Shown here one piece after another: positions 1-11,313 of a stretch of 64,000 bases of DNA. The notes below the pieces were generated by a model. It saw nothing but the letters and a program-made list of their open reading frames with translations, was not told where the DNA came from and did no database searches. A program made the translations under genes and the position numbers. The stretch covers positions 5,558-69,557 of the forward strand of contig CAJJDN010000173.1 in the NCBI GenBank assembly GCA_905182985.1, in the 5' to 3' direction. This stretch comes from Paramecium sonneborni. Taxonomy: Eukaryota; Ciliophora; Oligohymenophorea; Peniculida; Parameciidae. The stretch's first letter is position 1. Every line of letters begins with the position of its first letter.

Positions 1-722
1 TCTAGGTTTAAGGTATTTACTACTTTAAGTATATCTATTAAATTCAATTTAAATCTTAAATTATTAAAAATTTATAATGTTTTTATTAATATAATCAATA
101 TTAAGTTTTTTTCTAATACATGAATCAAAAAAACATTATTTACAATTCATTTTCATTAAATTTAGTTTTTAATTTTATATGATAATTAAATTGAATAATA
201 AATAATGCTTTTTTCAGATTTTTATTAATATCTTAAAATAAAATGTCTGGATTTGAGATTTGCGATTTTTTTTTAAAGACTTAATCATTAATTATAATAG
301 GATAATCTCTTCTTTTAATTATGTACAATTGAATAATTAATAAAGTAGGATAGAAATGATGTAGCTATTCAAAAAAACAATTATATAGCTTTATCTTATT
401 CTTAAAGTTGATTGATGGCATTTATGTACTAAATAATTTTAAGTGAAATTTATAACTTTTTTGAAATAAGCTTTTTGTTTTATCTTTATGGTTATGAATT
501 ATATTATTTGGAGATACATTAATATAAAAATCAGATTGGGGTTGTTAGATTTTGAATTCTTGTAATAATATAAGAAGGATAGCAAAAAATTAATTGGTTG
601 GACATATATATAAAAATTATAATTTAAAATGAGATGGAATTAATGAAATAGTGTGTAATGATTATTTATATTAATGTTTATAATCAAATAATGAATAAAA
701 TGATATTAATATATTAGAAGAA
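1..722. other. Left-edge region without a confident gene
   Basis: AT-rich sequence with short open stretches on the plus strand, for example an ATG at 243 giving about 29 codons before TGA. No conserved motif or convincing exon chain was found. It may hold the 5' exons of the gene that starts at 723, or the remains of a gene cut by the window edge. No telomeric C4A2/C3A3 repeat is present. Confidence 0.4.
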
Positions 723-1316
723 ATGAATTAATAAAAAGGATTAGATGAATAGACTTTAAAAGAAAATTTATCAAGATTAAGTAATCTGATGACAATATAA
801 AAAAAGTGTAAGTTGGATTAAAAACCAGAATTACAAAATAAGATGACTAAAAATTCCCTCTTTATGAATTTGAAATTCTTTTAAAAACCTTAAGGTCAAA
901 ATGATGATGTACCTAAAAACATAAAAGTTCCAGAAACAACATCTACTTAAAGTTAGACTCCAAAAACCATCATAAAAAAATAAATGCATAGACCACAATC
1001 AATGGCTGTTTTTAAATAGATTTCTGAATTTAGAGAATTATAACATTAAGAGAGTTTAATATAATAAGAGTTTTCTCATTATAAAGATTGGATAGGGTTG
1101 TCAGTAGTTGATCGAAATGAAATATTTCAAAAAAAGAAACAATAGAAAATAAAAAAGCTTCAAGAAGAGAAAGAATAAGAAATACTTAGAGTTTGTACAT
1201 TTAAACCTAAGCTTTCTTAATAAATAAAATATTAAAATCCATAATCTTGGATAATAAGTAAATCATATCTTGATTTACATAAATAAAAACAGAATTATAA
1301 TGATAAATTATATTGA
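723..1316 (+). CDS. Hypothetical Gln/Lys-rich coiled-coil protein, 197 aa
   Basis: One uninterrupted frame with many TAA/TAG glutamine codons, ending at TGA. The protein is hydrophilic. The middle (about residues 110-160) is rich in Glu, Lys and Gln and likely helical or coiled-coil. It is followed by a CTFKPKL motif; short F-x-P-K-L motifs of this type recur in ciliate and flagellar axonemal proteins (family memory, not a search). No signal peptide or TM segment is seen. It precedes the AAA ATPase gene on the same strand by about 280 bp. I do not recognise the family. The start is the first in-frame ATG after a TGA-containing stretch; an upstream exon cannot be excluded. Confidence 0.6.
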
Positions 1317-1600
1317 TGTCAAAATTTAATTTTTCGATTATGAATCTAAGATTATATTATTCAATAAGATTAGAGACATAATTAATCAAAATCTGTTTAA
1401 TATTTTTTTCTGGTATCTTATAATTGTTAATGGAAAAATCTAGTTTTATTTTTTTAATAAAAATAAATTGAATGAAATGATTTAAATATTGATAATATAA
1501 TTAAGTGAAAATAGAAAATATCAGAAGGTATTAAAGATTTATATGAAATTAAATTAATAAGTAAAGTTAGAACGAGAGAAATAGTTATTAATTTAATAAA

Positions 1601-2368
1601 ATGATTTAAACTAATTTAAATATTGTACTAGAAGATTCTGCAAAGGAAACATTAGAATAATTGAATAAATTCAAATAGGGAGATTATAATGGTATATTAA
1701 TAACAGGAAGACCAGGAACAGGCAAGACTTATTTATGTAAATATTATGCATAAATAAATGATGTATGCCATTTGTATTTTAATTGTTCAAATGAGTTTTA
1801 AAATATGGAAGCATCATAGATGATAGAATTGATTAAGCAAGAAAAAAAGAGGATGGTGTTTTTTGATGATTTGGAATATTTTAGTTATGTGTAACAGGAG
1901 AAATATTATAAATTTATGGAGGTTTTAAAGATATGTTAGGAATAAGAACATAAACTTATTTTTATTACTTAATCTCCAGAGAAAGTAGAATTGTATCCAC
2001 ATAAATTACCATATGAGAGAGCTACAGTTTTATTATTACCAGAGTAAAAGTTCAGAGAATAATTTATAAGTAATCACTTGCCATAATTTAAATTCTTAAA
2101 AGAATTAACAGATAGTTATTCTGTAAGTGATTTATAAACTTTAATAAAAGATATATAGATGGAACCATTTAGAAAGATAATTAATAGTTAATATTTTGAA
2201 ATGATAGAAGGAAAGTATCATGTAATAGAAGTAAATGGAGAAAAGGATTCATAGTAACAGTTGAATTATGATGAAAAAGTAAAGTATATGTAAGAAGGTA
2301 AAATAGAAATAAAGGATTTATAAGAATAGGATGTTAGAAGAATTATTAATCAATATAAAAGAATATGA
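1601..2368 (+). CDS. Small divergent AAA ATPase (Vps4/katanin-like)
   Basis: A single frame of 255 codons. A Walker A motif, GRPGTGKT, lies at residues 36-43 and a Walker B, VFFDD, at about 86-90, with normal spacing for an AAA module. An ITQS stretch downstream fits sensor 1, and an arginine in PYER may act as the finger. The C-terminal part (PFRKIINS, then ...KIEIKDLQEQDVRRIINQYKRI split over two helices) resembles the helical tail of Vps4/katanin/spastin proteins. It is shorter than those families and the substrate-binding N-terminal domain (MIT-like) is absent, although the frame is open for about 18 codons upstream of the chosen ATG and earlier exons may exist. Expected role: ATP-driven remodelling of a protein complex; the target is unknown. 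Confidence 0.7.
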
Positions 2369-2402
2369 AATTATTTTAGAATGAGAAATTATTATTAATA
2401 AT

Positions 2403-3632
2403 TCAATCATATTTCAATTTATCCATTAATCTTTTACCATGTAAGAATAGCATTGCTTCTTCATATGTCTAAGGCTAAACTTATTTGATTAAAACTGATG
2501 ATTTCATTGCTAAATATACTTCTGTTGTTTTAAGAATTGTTACTTTACTATCATTATAATTATGTACATCCACTTATACTTATATTATCATTATATCATC
2601 TTCTACATAACAAATCTTACCTGATTAATTTATTATACTTCCTATAGCAACTGGTGCAAGAAAAGTAACATCAAAAATATGGATTATAAATACATCATTT
2701 CCTATTGTATGCTTATAACCAACTAACCAACCTAATTCTATTATTTCTTTCATTATATGTCCTCCAAATGCTTTACCATGTAGATTTCTATCCTAAGTAT
2801 GCATCATTATATTTTTATCTAATTTTGTCTGGCTTATATATAAACTATCATCTCTTTTCTTCATCATATCATGCAAATATTTTGATTCATTTTAATTAGG
2901 TGGTTCCTATTATAATTTTGATTCTTAAATTCTTCTTTATTAGTTTAATTTGCCTAAAGATCTCCTTATAAAACATGATTCCTTAATATTTGGATGTAAT
3001 TCATCTAATAATTGAGGTACTGATTAAGCTTAATCATACTTCTCTGCATTTCTACTAACCATCACAAATGAAACTGTTGCAGCTAATTAATTATCTTAGA
3101 ATAAATCACTATTGATTTCTATTGATGATTTACCAACATAACTAACATATGAATTCATTATTATGTCTTTGTTATAATCAAATTCTTATTTATAAAATAG
3201 AAAATCATAAACACCTAATGTTGCTATAGTTATTTGACGATTTGTAAAATCAGCATATGCATGTTTATATCCTACCAAGCCTACTTATAAATCTAATACT
3301 TCCAATAATCTTCCTATTCTTGCATATTTAGTTGATAATTTAGTAAATTAAGTTCTCAATCTTTAATTCTATCCAATTGGAATTTTTAATTAAGTAAATG
3401 TATTGCTAGTACTATTAAAGTTTTAAGAATCTGGTAGAGTTTTATATTAGTCTTTGAGTTCATATAATTCAAAATTGCTCTGATTTGTAAAGAAATTTGG
3501 AACTAATTGATTTATTTTCTAATCTGACAAAATTAAGGGTTTAAGCCATTCCTCATTAAAGTTTAAAGCAAGTTATTTAGCACGAATTTAGGCTAATTTA
3601 TTTGCTAACAAAGAAAATTTAGGTAATGTCAT
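2403..3632 (-). CDS. Acyl-CoA thioesterase, double hot-dog (ACOT9-like)
   Basis: An intronless frame of 409 aa. The C-terminal half carries DRNLHGKAFGGHIMKEIIELG, split as DRNLHGKAFGG + HIMKEI; this is the hallmark of ACOT9/ACOT10-type thioesterases (D-x-N-x-H-G-x-x-F-GG), followed by the hot-dog beta strands. The N-terminal half is a second, more divergent hot-dog domain. These enzymes hydrolyse fatty acyl-CoA to free acid and CoA, usually in mitochondria; the N-terminus (MTLPKFSLLANKLAQIR) is basic and amphipathic enough to be a targeting peptide. It converges with the AAA ATPase gene, with about 34 bp between stop codons. Length agrees with mammalian ACOT9. Confidence 0.82.
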
Positions 3633-3945
3633 TTTAATATTAAAAATAATAATGGAAAACTATAATTGAAATATAAAAAGAAAATAAAAACTATAAAAAT
3701 AATTAAAAAAGCAACAGAGCTTAAGGAATCTAAATAAATACAATCGAATATAAAGTAAGTAATCAATAATTTAAGACAATATTTATTTAGAAATAGTAAT
3801 ATCAAAGAATAAAATCACTTGATGTCTAATTATCTAGAATTTATCCAATATGATGATCAATAGTAAATAATAAAATTAAAAAATGAGATTTAAAGTATCC
3901 TAAAAATAAATGAAATAATGTAAATAGTTAGTTTATATTAAATAT

Positions 3946-5213
3946 ATGTTAATAATTTTAATAGTTTTTGTGTAATCACTTGAGATAGAGCTAATAAATT
4001 TACAATAGGTTTATTATAGTGTAGAAATATGGGCAAATAATAAAAATTATAATTTAATAGTTGATACTGGAAGTGATACACTTTGGATATTTGGAAAGTA
4101 AAATAATCGGAGAAGATATTATGAATGCAATGAATGTGAAGCAATAAACAAAATGAGATTAGATTATGGTCTAGGAAGCATTTAAGGTACACAATATAAC
4201 TAAGAATTCAAATTTGTTAATGAAAGATTAAATTTATCAGTTGTTGAGGTTAATTAAGTTTAAGATTTGGAATCTCTTATTGCAGATGGAATCATTGGAT
4301 TAAGTAAATAATCTACTAACACTAAATAAAATTTGATTGAAATTATGTCTTATAAAAAATTAATGGATGGTAAATAATTCGGATTATTATTGAATGATTA
4401 AATTTGTTCTAGCAATTCCTTATTAATTTTAGGTTATCCAAATTAATCTCATTATATAGGATAATTACAATATATAAATACAACTAATAGTAATCTTTGG
4501 AATTCATATGCCAATTCAATATATGTAACTAATAATACATATCTTAAAATATTGGAATCTAAAAAACAATTAATTTTGTTTGATAGTGGAACATCTAAAA
4601 TAATGATGTCAAGTAAAAAGTTTCATGCCTTACATAACATTTTTAATGATGATTACAATTTACAATGTGAATCTGTAAAACATCTTTAATTTCATGAATT
4701 AGTATGTCATTTTACTGATGAATATCCGAATGTTATAATTAATATCAATTCCGAACTAAACTTAACTTTACTTCCCTAAGATTATATTTCATCTTGTGGA
4801 TACAACTATTTGTTATAATATAGATGCTATTTGAATTTTTAAAATTTAGATAACGATGATGAAATTATCCTAGGAGTCGTATTTTTATAGAAATACTATA
4901 CTCATTATGATTTATTAAATAATCAAGTGGGAATTGCTTAATCCAAATATTATAGTATAAAATTAAATTAATATTTTCAGAGAGAGATTAGATACCCATA
5001 ACTCATCTTGGTTAATAGCACAGTTATGAAATGTTTTACATTTCTATGATTTCTGTTATTATCTTGGTGCTTCTTGTAATTTTGGCCATGAATTTTCTCA
5101 AAGTGAGGTAGAATGCAAATGAAATAGCTTAGAGTGATGAAGATAATAAATAAGGGAATGTTTAAGAATAAGAAATGGAACCAATTAAATCGTCAGCTTC
5201 ATAACAAAGATGA
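3946..5213 (+). CDS. Membrane-anchored pepsin-family aspartyl protease
   Basis: Two exons with a 26-nt intron at 4955-4980 (GTATAA...TTTCAG), 413 aa. A hydrophobic N-terminus acts as signal peptide. The first catalytic motif is VDTGSDTLW at residues 39-47, the second FDSGTSKIMM near residue 198, both with the correct Asp. Cysteines fit disulfides of an A1 peptidase. Removing the intron joins the catalytic domain to a single TM helix (MISVIILVLLVILAMNF) and a short acidic tail, so the enzyme should be membrane tethered in the secretory or phagolysosomal system. Without the intron the frame stops at 5047-5049, just before the TM helix, so splicing decides anchored versus free enzyme. The prosegment is short or missing. 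Confidence 0.85.
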
Positions 5214-5329
5214 TTTATATTACTTATAATATAGTGTATTTAATCATAATGAGTTTATTTATTTTATATTCTTTCTTTATGAATTTATTTATAAATAAAG
5301 TAATTCATAAATTAAAATAAAATATAATT

Positions 5330-5989
5330 ATGTCATTTGTTCTTGATCCATTACCATATGCATAAGATGCTTTGGCTCCACACATTTCAGCTAACACAAT
5401 AAGTTTTCATTATGGAAAACATCATGCTGGATATGTGAATAAATTGAATGAATTAACTAAAGGAACACCCTATGAAACTTAAACTCTTACAGATGTTGTA
5501 AAGAATACATATGGTAATCCTGCTACAGTTGCAATATTCAATAATGCAGCTTAAACATGGAATCACACGTACAAATAGAGAATTATAGATTAGATTTTAT
5601 TGGAGAAGTATGAAACCATAAGGTGGTGGTGCTGCAACTGGATAAATAAAGGATTTGATCTTATAAAGCTTTGATAGTTTGGATTCATTCAGCAAAGCAT
5701 TCACAGATGCAGCTTTAGGATAATTTGGATCAGGGTAAGAATATTCTTAAAATAAAATAGATGGACTTGGTTAGTAGAAAAAGATGGAAAAGTGAGCATT
5801 ATAAAAACATCAAATGCAGATAATCCTATTAATTAAGGATACAATCCTTTAATTACACTAGATGTTTGGGAACATGCTTATTATTTAGACTTTTAAAATA
5901 GAAGAATTGATTACGCAAATCTGTTTTTGACTAATTTAGTAAATTGGGATTTCGCTAATCAAAATTTGGTAAATAAGGCACATTTATGA
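5330..5989 (+). CDS. Iron superoxide dismutase (Fe-SOD)
   Basis: Three exons; introns at 5569-5593 (25 nt) and 5735-5760 (26 nt); 202 aa. The family pattern is complete: [15 protein letters not shown] near residue 26 (metal-binding and gateway His), TWNHTFYWRSM (second His ligand), and [15 protein letters not shown] (Asp and third His ligand). An AAQ before TWNH and a Gly-rich GGGAATG segment favour iron over manganese. No targeting peptide is seen, so the product is probably cytosolic. It converts superoxide to oxygen and hydrogen peroxide. It lies about 115 bp after the protease gene on the same strand. Confidence 0.95.
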
Positions 5990-6033
5990 AATATGATAAT
6001 AATAAACAAGAATCATTAATATTAAATTTATAT

Positions 6034-6940
6034 ATGAGGCCTTCCTTTAATTATTTAAGATAATTGAGAAATCAATTAGTATGGTCTGCATCTGCTATTG
6101 GATTGACTACATTAACATAGACTAATTTTTGTAGTACCAAAGAATACTATTTCAATTACGGAAGTCATATGATACCTCATCCTGATAAAGTTCATAAAGG
6201 GGGTGAAGATGCTTTATTTGCTGATAAAAAGATTCTTGTTGTAGCTGATGGTGTTGGAGGATGGGCTGATGTAAATAATATCATGATAAATTAAATTAGT
6301 TAGGCATTGATCCTGGATTATATAGTAAAGAATTATGCAGAAAACTTGGAGAAGCATTCAAATAAAATCCTGAAGATGTTTCAAATCCTAAAAAATATAT
6401 TATTGCTGCTCATAAAGTAACTAAAGCAAAAGGAAGCACTACTGTTTGTGTAGTTGCATTAAATAAAAAAGAGATGAAGTCATCTTTAATTGGTGATTCT
6501 GGTTATGCTATTTATCGTAAAATTGATGATAAATATCAATTACATTTTAAATCAATAGAATAATAGAAATCATTCAATTTTCCATATCAAGTATTATTAT
6601 TTATATAATTTAGATTGGAAGTGAAGGAGATAATCCAAATGTAGCTACTGAAGATACACATAATATTTAAATTGGAGATTTAGTTGTTTTAGGAACTGAT
6701 GGTTTATTTGATAATATGTCAGCTTAATAAATACAAGTTGTCATTGAAGATGTTAATAAAACTGATCCAAACAATCCATAAGTATTAGCAAAATCTATTG
6801 CAAATTATGCCTATAGATTATCTTTGGATCCTAAATATAATTCACCTTTTGCTTAACATGCTAAAATGAGTAGATTAAGATATATGGGAGGTAAAAGTGA
6901 TGATATAACTGTGATTGTAGCATTTATTAACGAATAATGA
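6034..6940 (+). CDS. PP2C-family protein phosphatase, PPTC7/Ptc7-like
   Basis: Three exons with introns at 6271-6299 (29 nt) and 6591-6613 (23 nt); 284 aa. Motifs in order: GEDALFADKKILVVADGVGGWAD across about residues 57-79 (metal-binding Asp in ADGVGG), a DPGLYSKEL segment typical of the PPTC7 subgroup, GSTTVCVVAL, LIGDSGY, VLGTDGLFDN and a late SDDITVIVA. These are the PP2C metal-binding positions. PPTC7 proteins are mitochondrial Mg/Mn-dependent Ser/Thr phosphatases, and the basic N-terminus (MRPSFNYLRQLRNQLVW) fits an import signal. It starts only about 44 bp after the SOD stop. Confidence 0.9.
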
Positions 6941-7029
6941 TTTATTTATCTTCATAGGTTTTTATACCTTTAATTATAAAACAATAATTTATTAATTAAT
7001 TAGATTAAATTTTAATAGAAAATAATTTA
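6941..7029. other. Short spacer after PPTC7-like gene
   Basis: Featureless AT-rich sequence between the phosphatase stop and the kinase remnant. Confidence 0.4.
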
Positions 7030-8265
7030 AAGATATCTTATAAATATTTCTAATTATGAACAAAATGTCTTATTAAAAAGAATCTTTGGAGATTATTATA
7101 TTTTATAAATATAAATAAAAAATATGAATATAAAATATCACGATAAACTGAACAACGTCAATTATAAAATTTAGTAAATGAGGAGAAATTAATTTCATAG
7201 AAACAAGATGGAACAATTAGTATTTTGAATTGATTTTACTAGATATCTCTTTATTAAATAATATAATTAGGCTAAACAGAAGACAAATAATTATACTAAT
7301 GATTTAGATAGCTTTATATTTTTATAAATATATTTCGATTGCATTATTCAGGTTTTTTCACTTAAATGGTAAAATTTTTTGTGCTTAAATATATCAAAGT
7401 TAAATAAAAAGAAATTGTTTTATTTATTTAAATTTTAATAGTAGATAGTTAGAAAATATTTTATCTATTGGTATAAATCTCTAATAATGAACCAAATTCT
7501 ATAGATAAAGCATGCAAATTAAATAACATTATAATTATTATCTAATATATAAAATAATGGGTTGAATTACTTTTAAAATAGATATAGTTATGATATTTAT
7601 TGATAGATCAAATAATTCTAAAGAAATAATGTAAATATTTTGATTAGATGATAAATTTAAATGATAGATAATATATCCTATAATATTTTATTTGATAATG
7701 AATATCAATTAAAATATTTTGTATGTTTGATATATGAGACATATAAGATTAGGAAGGTGGAAATTAAAATAAAAGGAAAATTTAAGAAGCATGCAATGAA
7801 ATATCATATTGTCATTAAAAGAATATTAATCAAAGAGATTTAAAAATGAAAAATTTATTATTATTAAATTCTCCTGAATCTTAAGAACTCAAAACTATTG
7901 ATTTTGGAATTGCAGAAATATAATGTTTAATTAATCGTGATCATATATTGGTAATCTTCATTATATGGCACCTGAAATATTATCAGGTAAAGTTAATAGA
8001 ATTTCTACCTCTCTTGATATTTGGGTATTTGGAATTATTCTTTATAAAATGCTATTTAGTAAAGTATTATTTAACGGTAAATCTTAATAAGATATTATTT
8101 GTAATATTTTAATAAAGTACTCGTATTCTCACCTAATAATCTAAGTGAAGTAAAGTAAATTTTGTCGAAGATTTTTAAATTATATAATAATTGTGGACCA
8201 TTATTGTCTTATATTCTTATTAAATAATATATATATAATTTAAAGAATATAGTAAAATAAAATAA
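7030..8265 (+). pseudogene. Decayed protein kinase (C-lobe remnants)
   Basis: Fragments of a Ser/Thr kinase can be read but not in one frame. Around 7830-7920 a catalytic-loop remnant QRDLKMKNLLLL (Gln for the usual His) leads to a DFG-containing stretch KTIDFGIAEIQ. A different frame then gives GNLHYMAPEILSG, IDWVFGIILYKML-like helix F sequence (written here as DIWVFGIILYKML) and FNGKS. The two frames are offset near 7945-7950 with no GT..AG intron between them, and in-frame TGA codons occur. Upstream N-lobe-like pieces (for example FFVLKYIKV near 7370) are weaker, so the left boundary is approximate. Best read as a dead copy of a kinase gene; Paramecium keeps many such remnants of whole-genome duplications. 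Confidence 0.6.
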
Positions 8266-8310
8266 TTTAATTGATGAATGTGGTTTATATTTACTTTTTT
8301 TAGAATAATA

Positions 8311-8737
8311 TCACTTTTCCTCTAATTATGTAAATGAATGCATGTCATATTCCATTGCTCTAAATATCTTTTCATCAACATTATTTCCTTTAACATTCTT
8401 TAAGGTCTTTTATAATTTATGAGCATTCTTTAATTTCATAAATTCAAGCATTTAATCCATTTCATTTTATAAACTATCTCTTTGTTCTGGGAATTTACAT
8501 AAATTTCTAGCTTAGAATGTTTCTTCCTCTTTTGAAAGAGGATACATTTTAGGTTATTTTATCTTTAGCCAACTAAACACATAATATTATTATTTACTTC
8601 ATTCTACCAATTACAGTTAATTAATCATCATATCCACGATAAAATTAAGGTGCATACAATTACTTTAAATTTTTCATATTTTCTTCTGATCTCTACATTA
8701 AACGATTAATTTTTGTTAATCTCATAAAACCAGACAT
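8311..8737 (-). CDS. Small hypothetical protein, 133 aa
   Basis: Two exons with a 25-nt intron at 8573-8597 (GTAAAT...TTTAG); the joined frame is exact. The protein starts MSGFMRLTKINRLMQRSEEN, has a Tyr-rich stretch (YAPQFYRGYDD), and ends in Lys/Glu-rich helices. The N-terminus is basic and amphipathic, so a mitochondrial location is possible. No known domain was recognised. It is divergent from the large EF-hand gene, with only 37 bp between the two start codons. Confidence 0.6.
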
Positions 8738-8774
8738 ATTGATATATTAATTCTCAAAATAATAATATTAATAA

Positions 8775-11198
8775 ATGAATTATAATTTAGAAGATGTCTA
8801 CTCTGACATTTCAAGTTTTCTTACTAGAGAAATAAGAGAAAAAGGATTATGGGGTGATTTTGTTGCCAAAGCAAATGATTAAAAATAGATTACTTTCCCT
8901 AATTTTGAAGAAGTTGTTAGAAATATAATTATAGATATAAGTATCGATGAAATGGTAGCTTTAAAAGAAAAATTATTTATCTAATAAATTACAACTTTAG
9001 CTGCTTTAGCAAAAGCATTAAAAATTAATATACTTGATTAAAATAAAAAAAAAACTTAGATTTTGATAAATTAAAGATAAGATCAATCAGAAGATTCGTA
9101 AAGTTAGTCTGATACAAATTATTAAGGTAATCATGGTTTAAATATTGTTTAATAACAACAAGGAAGCTAATAAAATTTAAATGTGTCACGATCTTCAAGT
9201 TAAAGGTCAATTAATGTTAATAAACCTATAGATAAAAGATAATTTTAACGATAAGATTTATAATAACTTTCATAACATGATAATTATGTAGAGGAGTATA
9301 AAAGATAGATTGCTGAGAATAAATAGGAAGACAATGTTTCTGAACATTAAAATGAAGATGAATAACAACTTGTATCATAACAATAAAAACCAGTTAGATT
9401 ATAAAAAGAGGTAAATGAGAATAACGAACCTACATTAGATTAATAAATAGAAGATTTATTTAATTAAATAGATTCAAATAGGAATGGATGGTTGGATCCA
9501 AAAGAATTGAATATTGCATTACTGTAACTAGGAATAAATCCTACTCCTTAAGAATTAGATTAATATTTTAAAGTTTTTGATAAGAATCATGATGAAAAGA
9601 TTTCAAAAATGGAATTTAATGTAATAATAAAGGATTAATTAATGAAAGCTATATTATCGACAGATGAATTATTTGCTTAGATTTAAAGTGAATATAATAT
9701 TTTAACAGATGCAAATAGAAATGAATTAGATATGGCTTAATTATAATAAGTTTTTAAAAAATTAGGAATATTATTAGATAATAATGATTTATGTGATCTT
9801 TTTGATGAAATAGATGAAGATGGTAGTGGATACATTGAATAGGATGAATTAATTAACTTTTTAGATAAACCATTTTCTGAACATTCACCTAAATCATAGA
9901 CTCTTTTAACAAAGATTAATAATTTTAAGAATCTATCAATAACAGGAATAAGAGAATTATTTTAAGGAATTCCAAAGAATTTTACATATTCTTTTATTTT
10001 TGCATAAAACAAGAAAGGATTAAATACAATATCTAGTTGTTTTTCTCCTCAATTAGATAATAGTGGATTATTGTATTAGGATTTAAATTTAATTTAAGCC
10101 TAGAAATACAATCTTACAAGATCATTAATTGATATGTAGATTATAACTTAAAAACTAGGACTTAGACACCTCCATTAGTTTTTTATGAAATAAAATTTCA
10201 TTTAGCAGCAGGACTACCATCACCAGATGAAAAGAAATGTGATTTAAAATAATTTAGATTAAGAGAAGTAGGAATGTGTTTATTTGATAAAGTAAATTAA
10301 AAATTTATTGGTAATACAGTGTTTGTACCATGTTAAGTAGATCCATCATCACCAGATAAGTATTAAATTTATCTATATTTATTATAGATGGATATTTTTA
10401 ATTGAATATCCAATAATAATTAGATATGTACCAACTAAAAAAGATTAATAAATTGTTTTAGTCATTGAATTTATTGCTCATATGGAAAAATTAGGAACTT
10501 TAAATCCATTATCAGTAAGTTATGGAGAAATCTTATTAACTAGTATAAAAAAGGCAGGAAAATAAATAATTTAAATGAATGGTATTTATAATTGATATGA
10601 GTGAGGTGGTTCTCCATTTAATTCAATGGTTATTGATCCTTAATCAATTATTTAACCAAAAGGATTATTCAAAAAATAGTTGAATTAACCATAAGTTACT
10701 ATTGAATTTATAGATATCGAATTGAAGAAACCTCCAATAATATAATTATATAGTGTTTTACCATAGAGTTACTTATTACCTAAAAGTTGGCTTTAATTAA
10801 TGCATGACTTTAGAGAATATTTTGCATATAGATCTGTATGTTAAGGATTCTTTGATAGTGGATTACCAGATTATAAAATGAAAAGTCTTTTAGATTTATT
10901 AGACATGGCAGAATGTGGTGATTAAATTACAAATTGGTGGAATTAAAATGTTAAAATTACTAATTTTAAAGAAATTATTAATTTAGTTGAAGTCTTATGT
11001 TAAAGAGCTTATTTAACAACTTAAAGAGTTGACTTTTATCTTAAAGCTTTTCCTCCTGTTTAAAGGATTAATCATAAATATTCCATTTTGGAAAAGAGAC
11101 GAAATTGTTTATAAGAGATGTTTAGAGATTTAGCAGCTGTTTTAGGCAAAAGAACAGGAGGGTAATTATATAAGTAACTAATTTAGACGAAAAAATGA
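8775..11198 (+). CDS. Large EF-hand calcium-binding protein, 782 aa
   Basis: Four exons; introns at 10136-10158, 10360-10387 and 10582-10605. The N-terminal 220 residues are predicted helical and Gln-rich. Three calcium loops follow at about residues 230-360: DSNRNGWLDPKE, DKNHDEKISKME and DEDGSGYIEQDE, all with acidic residues at loop positions 1 and 12. The C-terminal 400 residues contain beta-rich sequence (VGMCLFDKVNQKFIGNTVFV) and a helical end with LLDLLDMAECGDQITNWW and FRDLAAVLGKR. The C-terminal part reminds me of ciliary C2-containing scaffolds, but this is only an impression. Expected to be a calcium-responsive structural or ciliary protein. Confidence 0.75.
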
Positions 11199-11313
11199 TA
11201 ACTACTTTACTATGGAACCATTAATGTTATCTACTTTATAAGAAGATGACAAATCAACTTTGGATAAAATTCTCAATAGAAGAAGGTTAAAATGATAATA
11301 TTAATTTAATTAA

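Noticed and set aside
1..60. Telomere end
   Set aside because: No run of CCCCAA/CCCAAA or complement is present.
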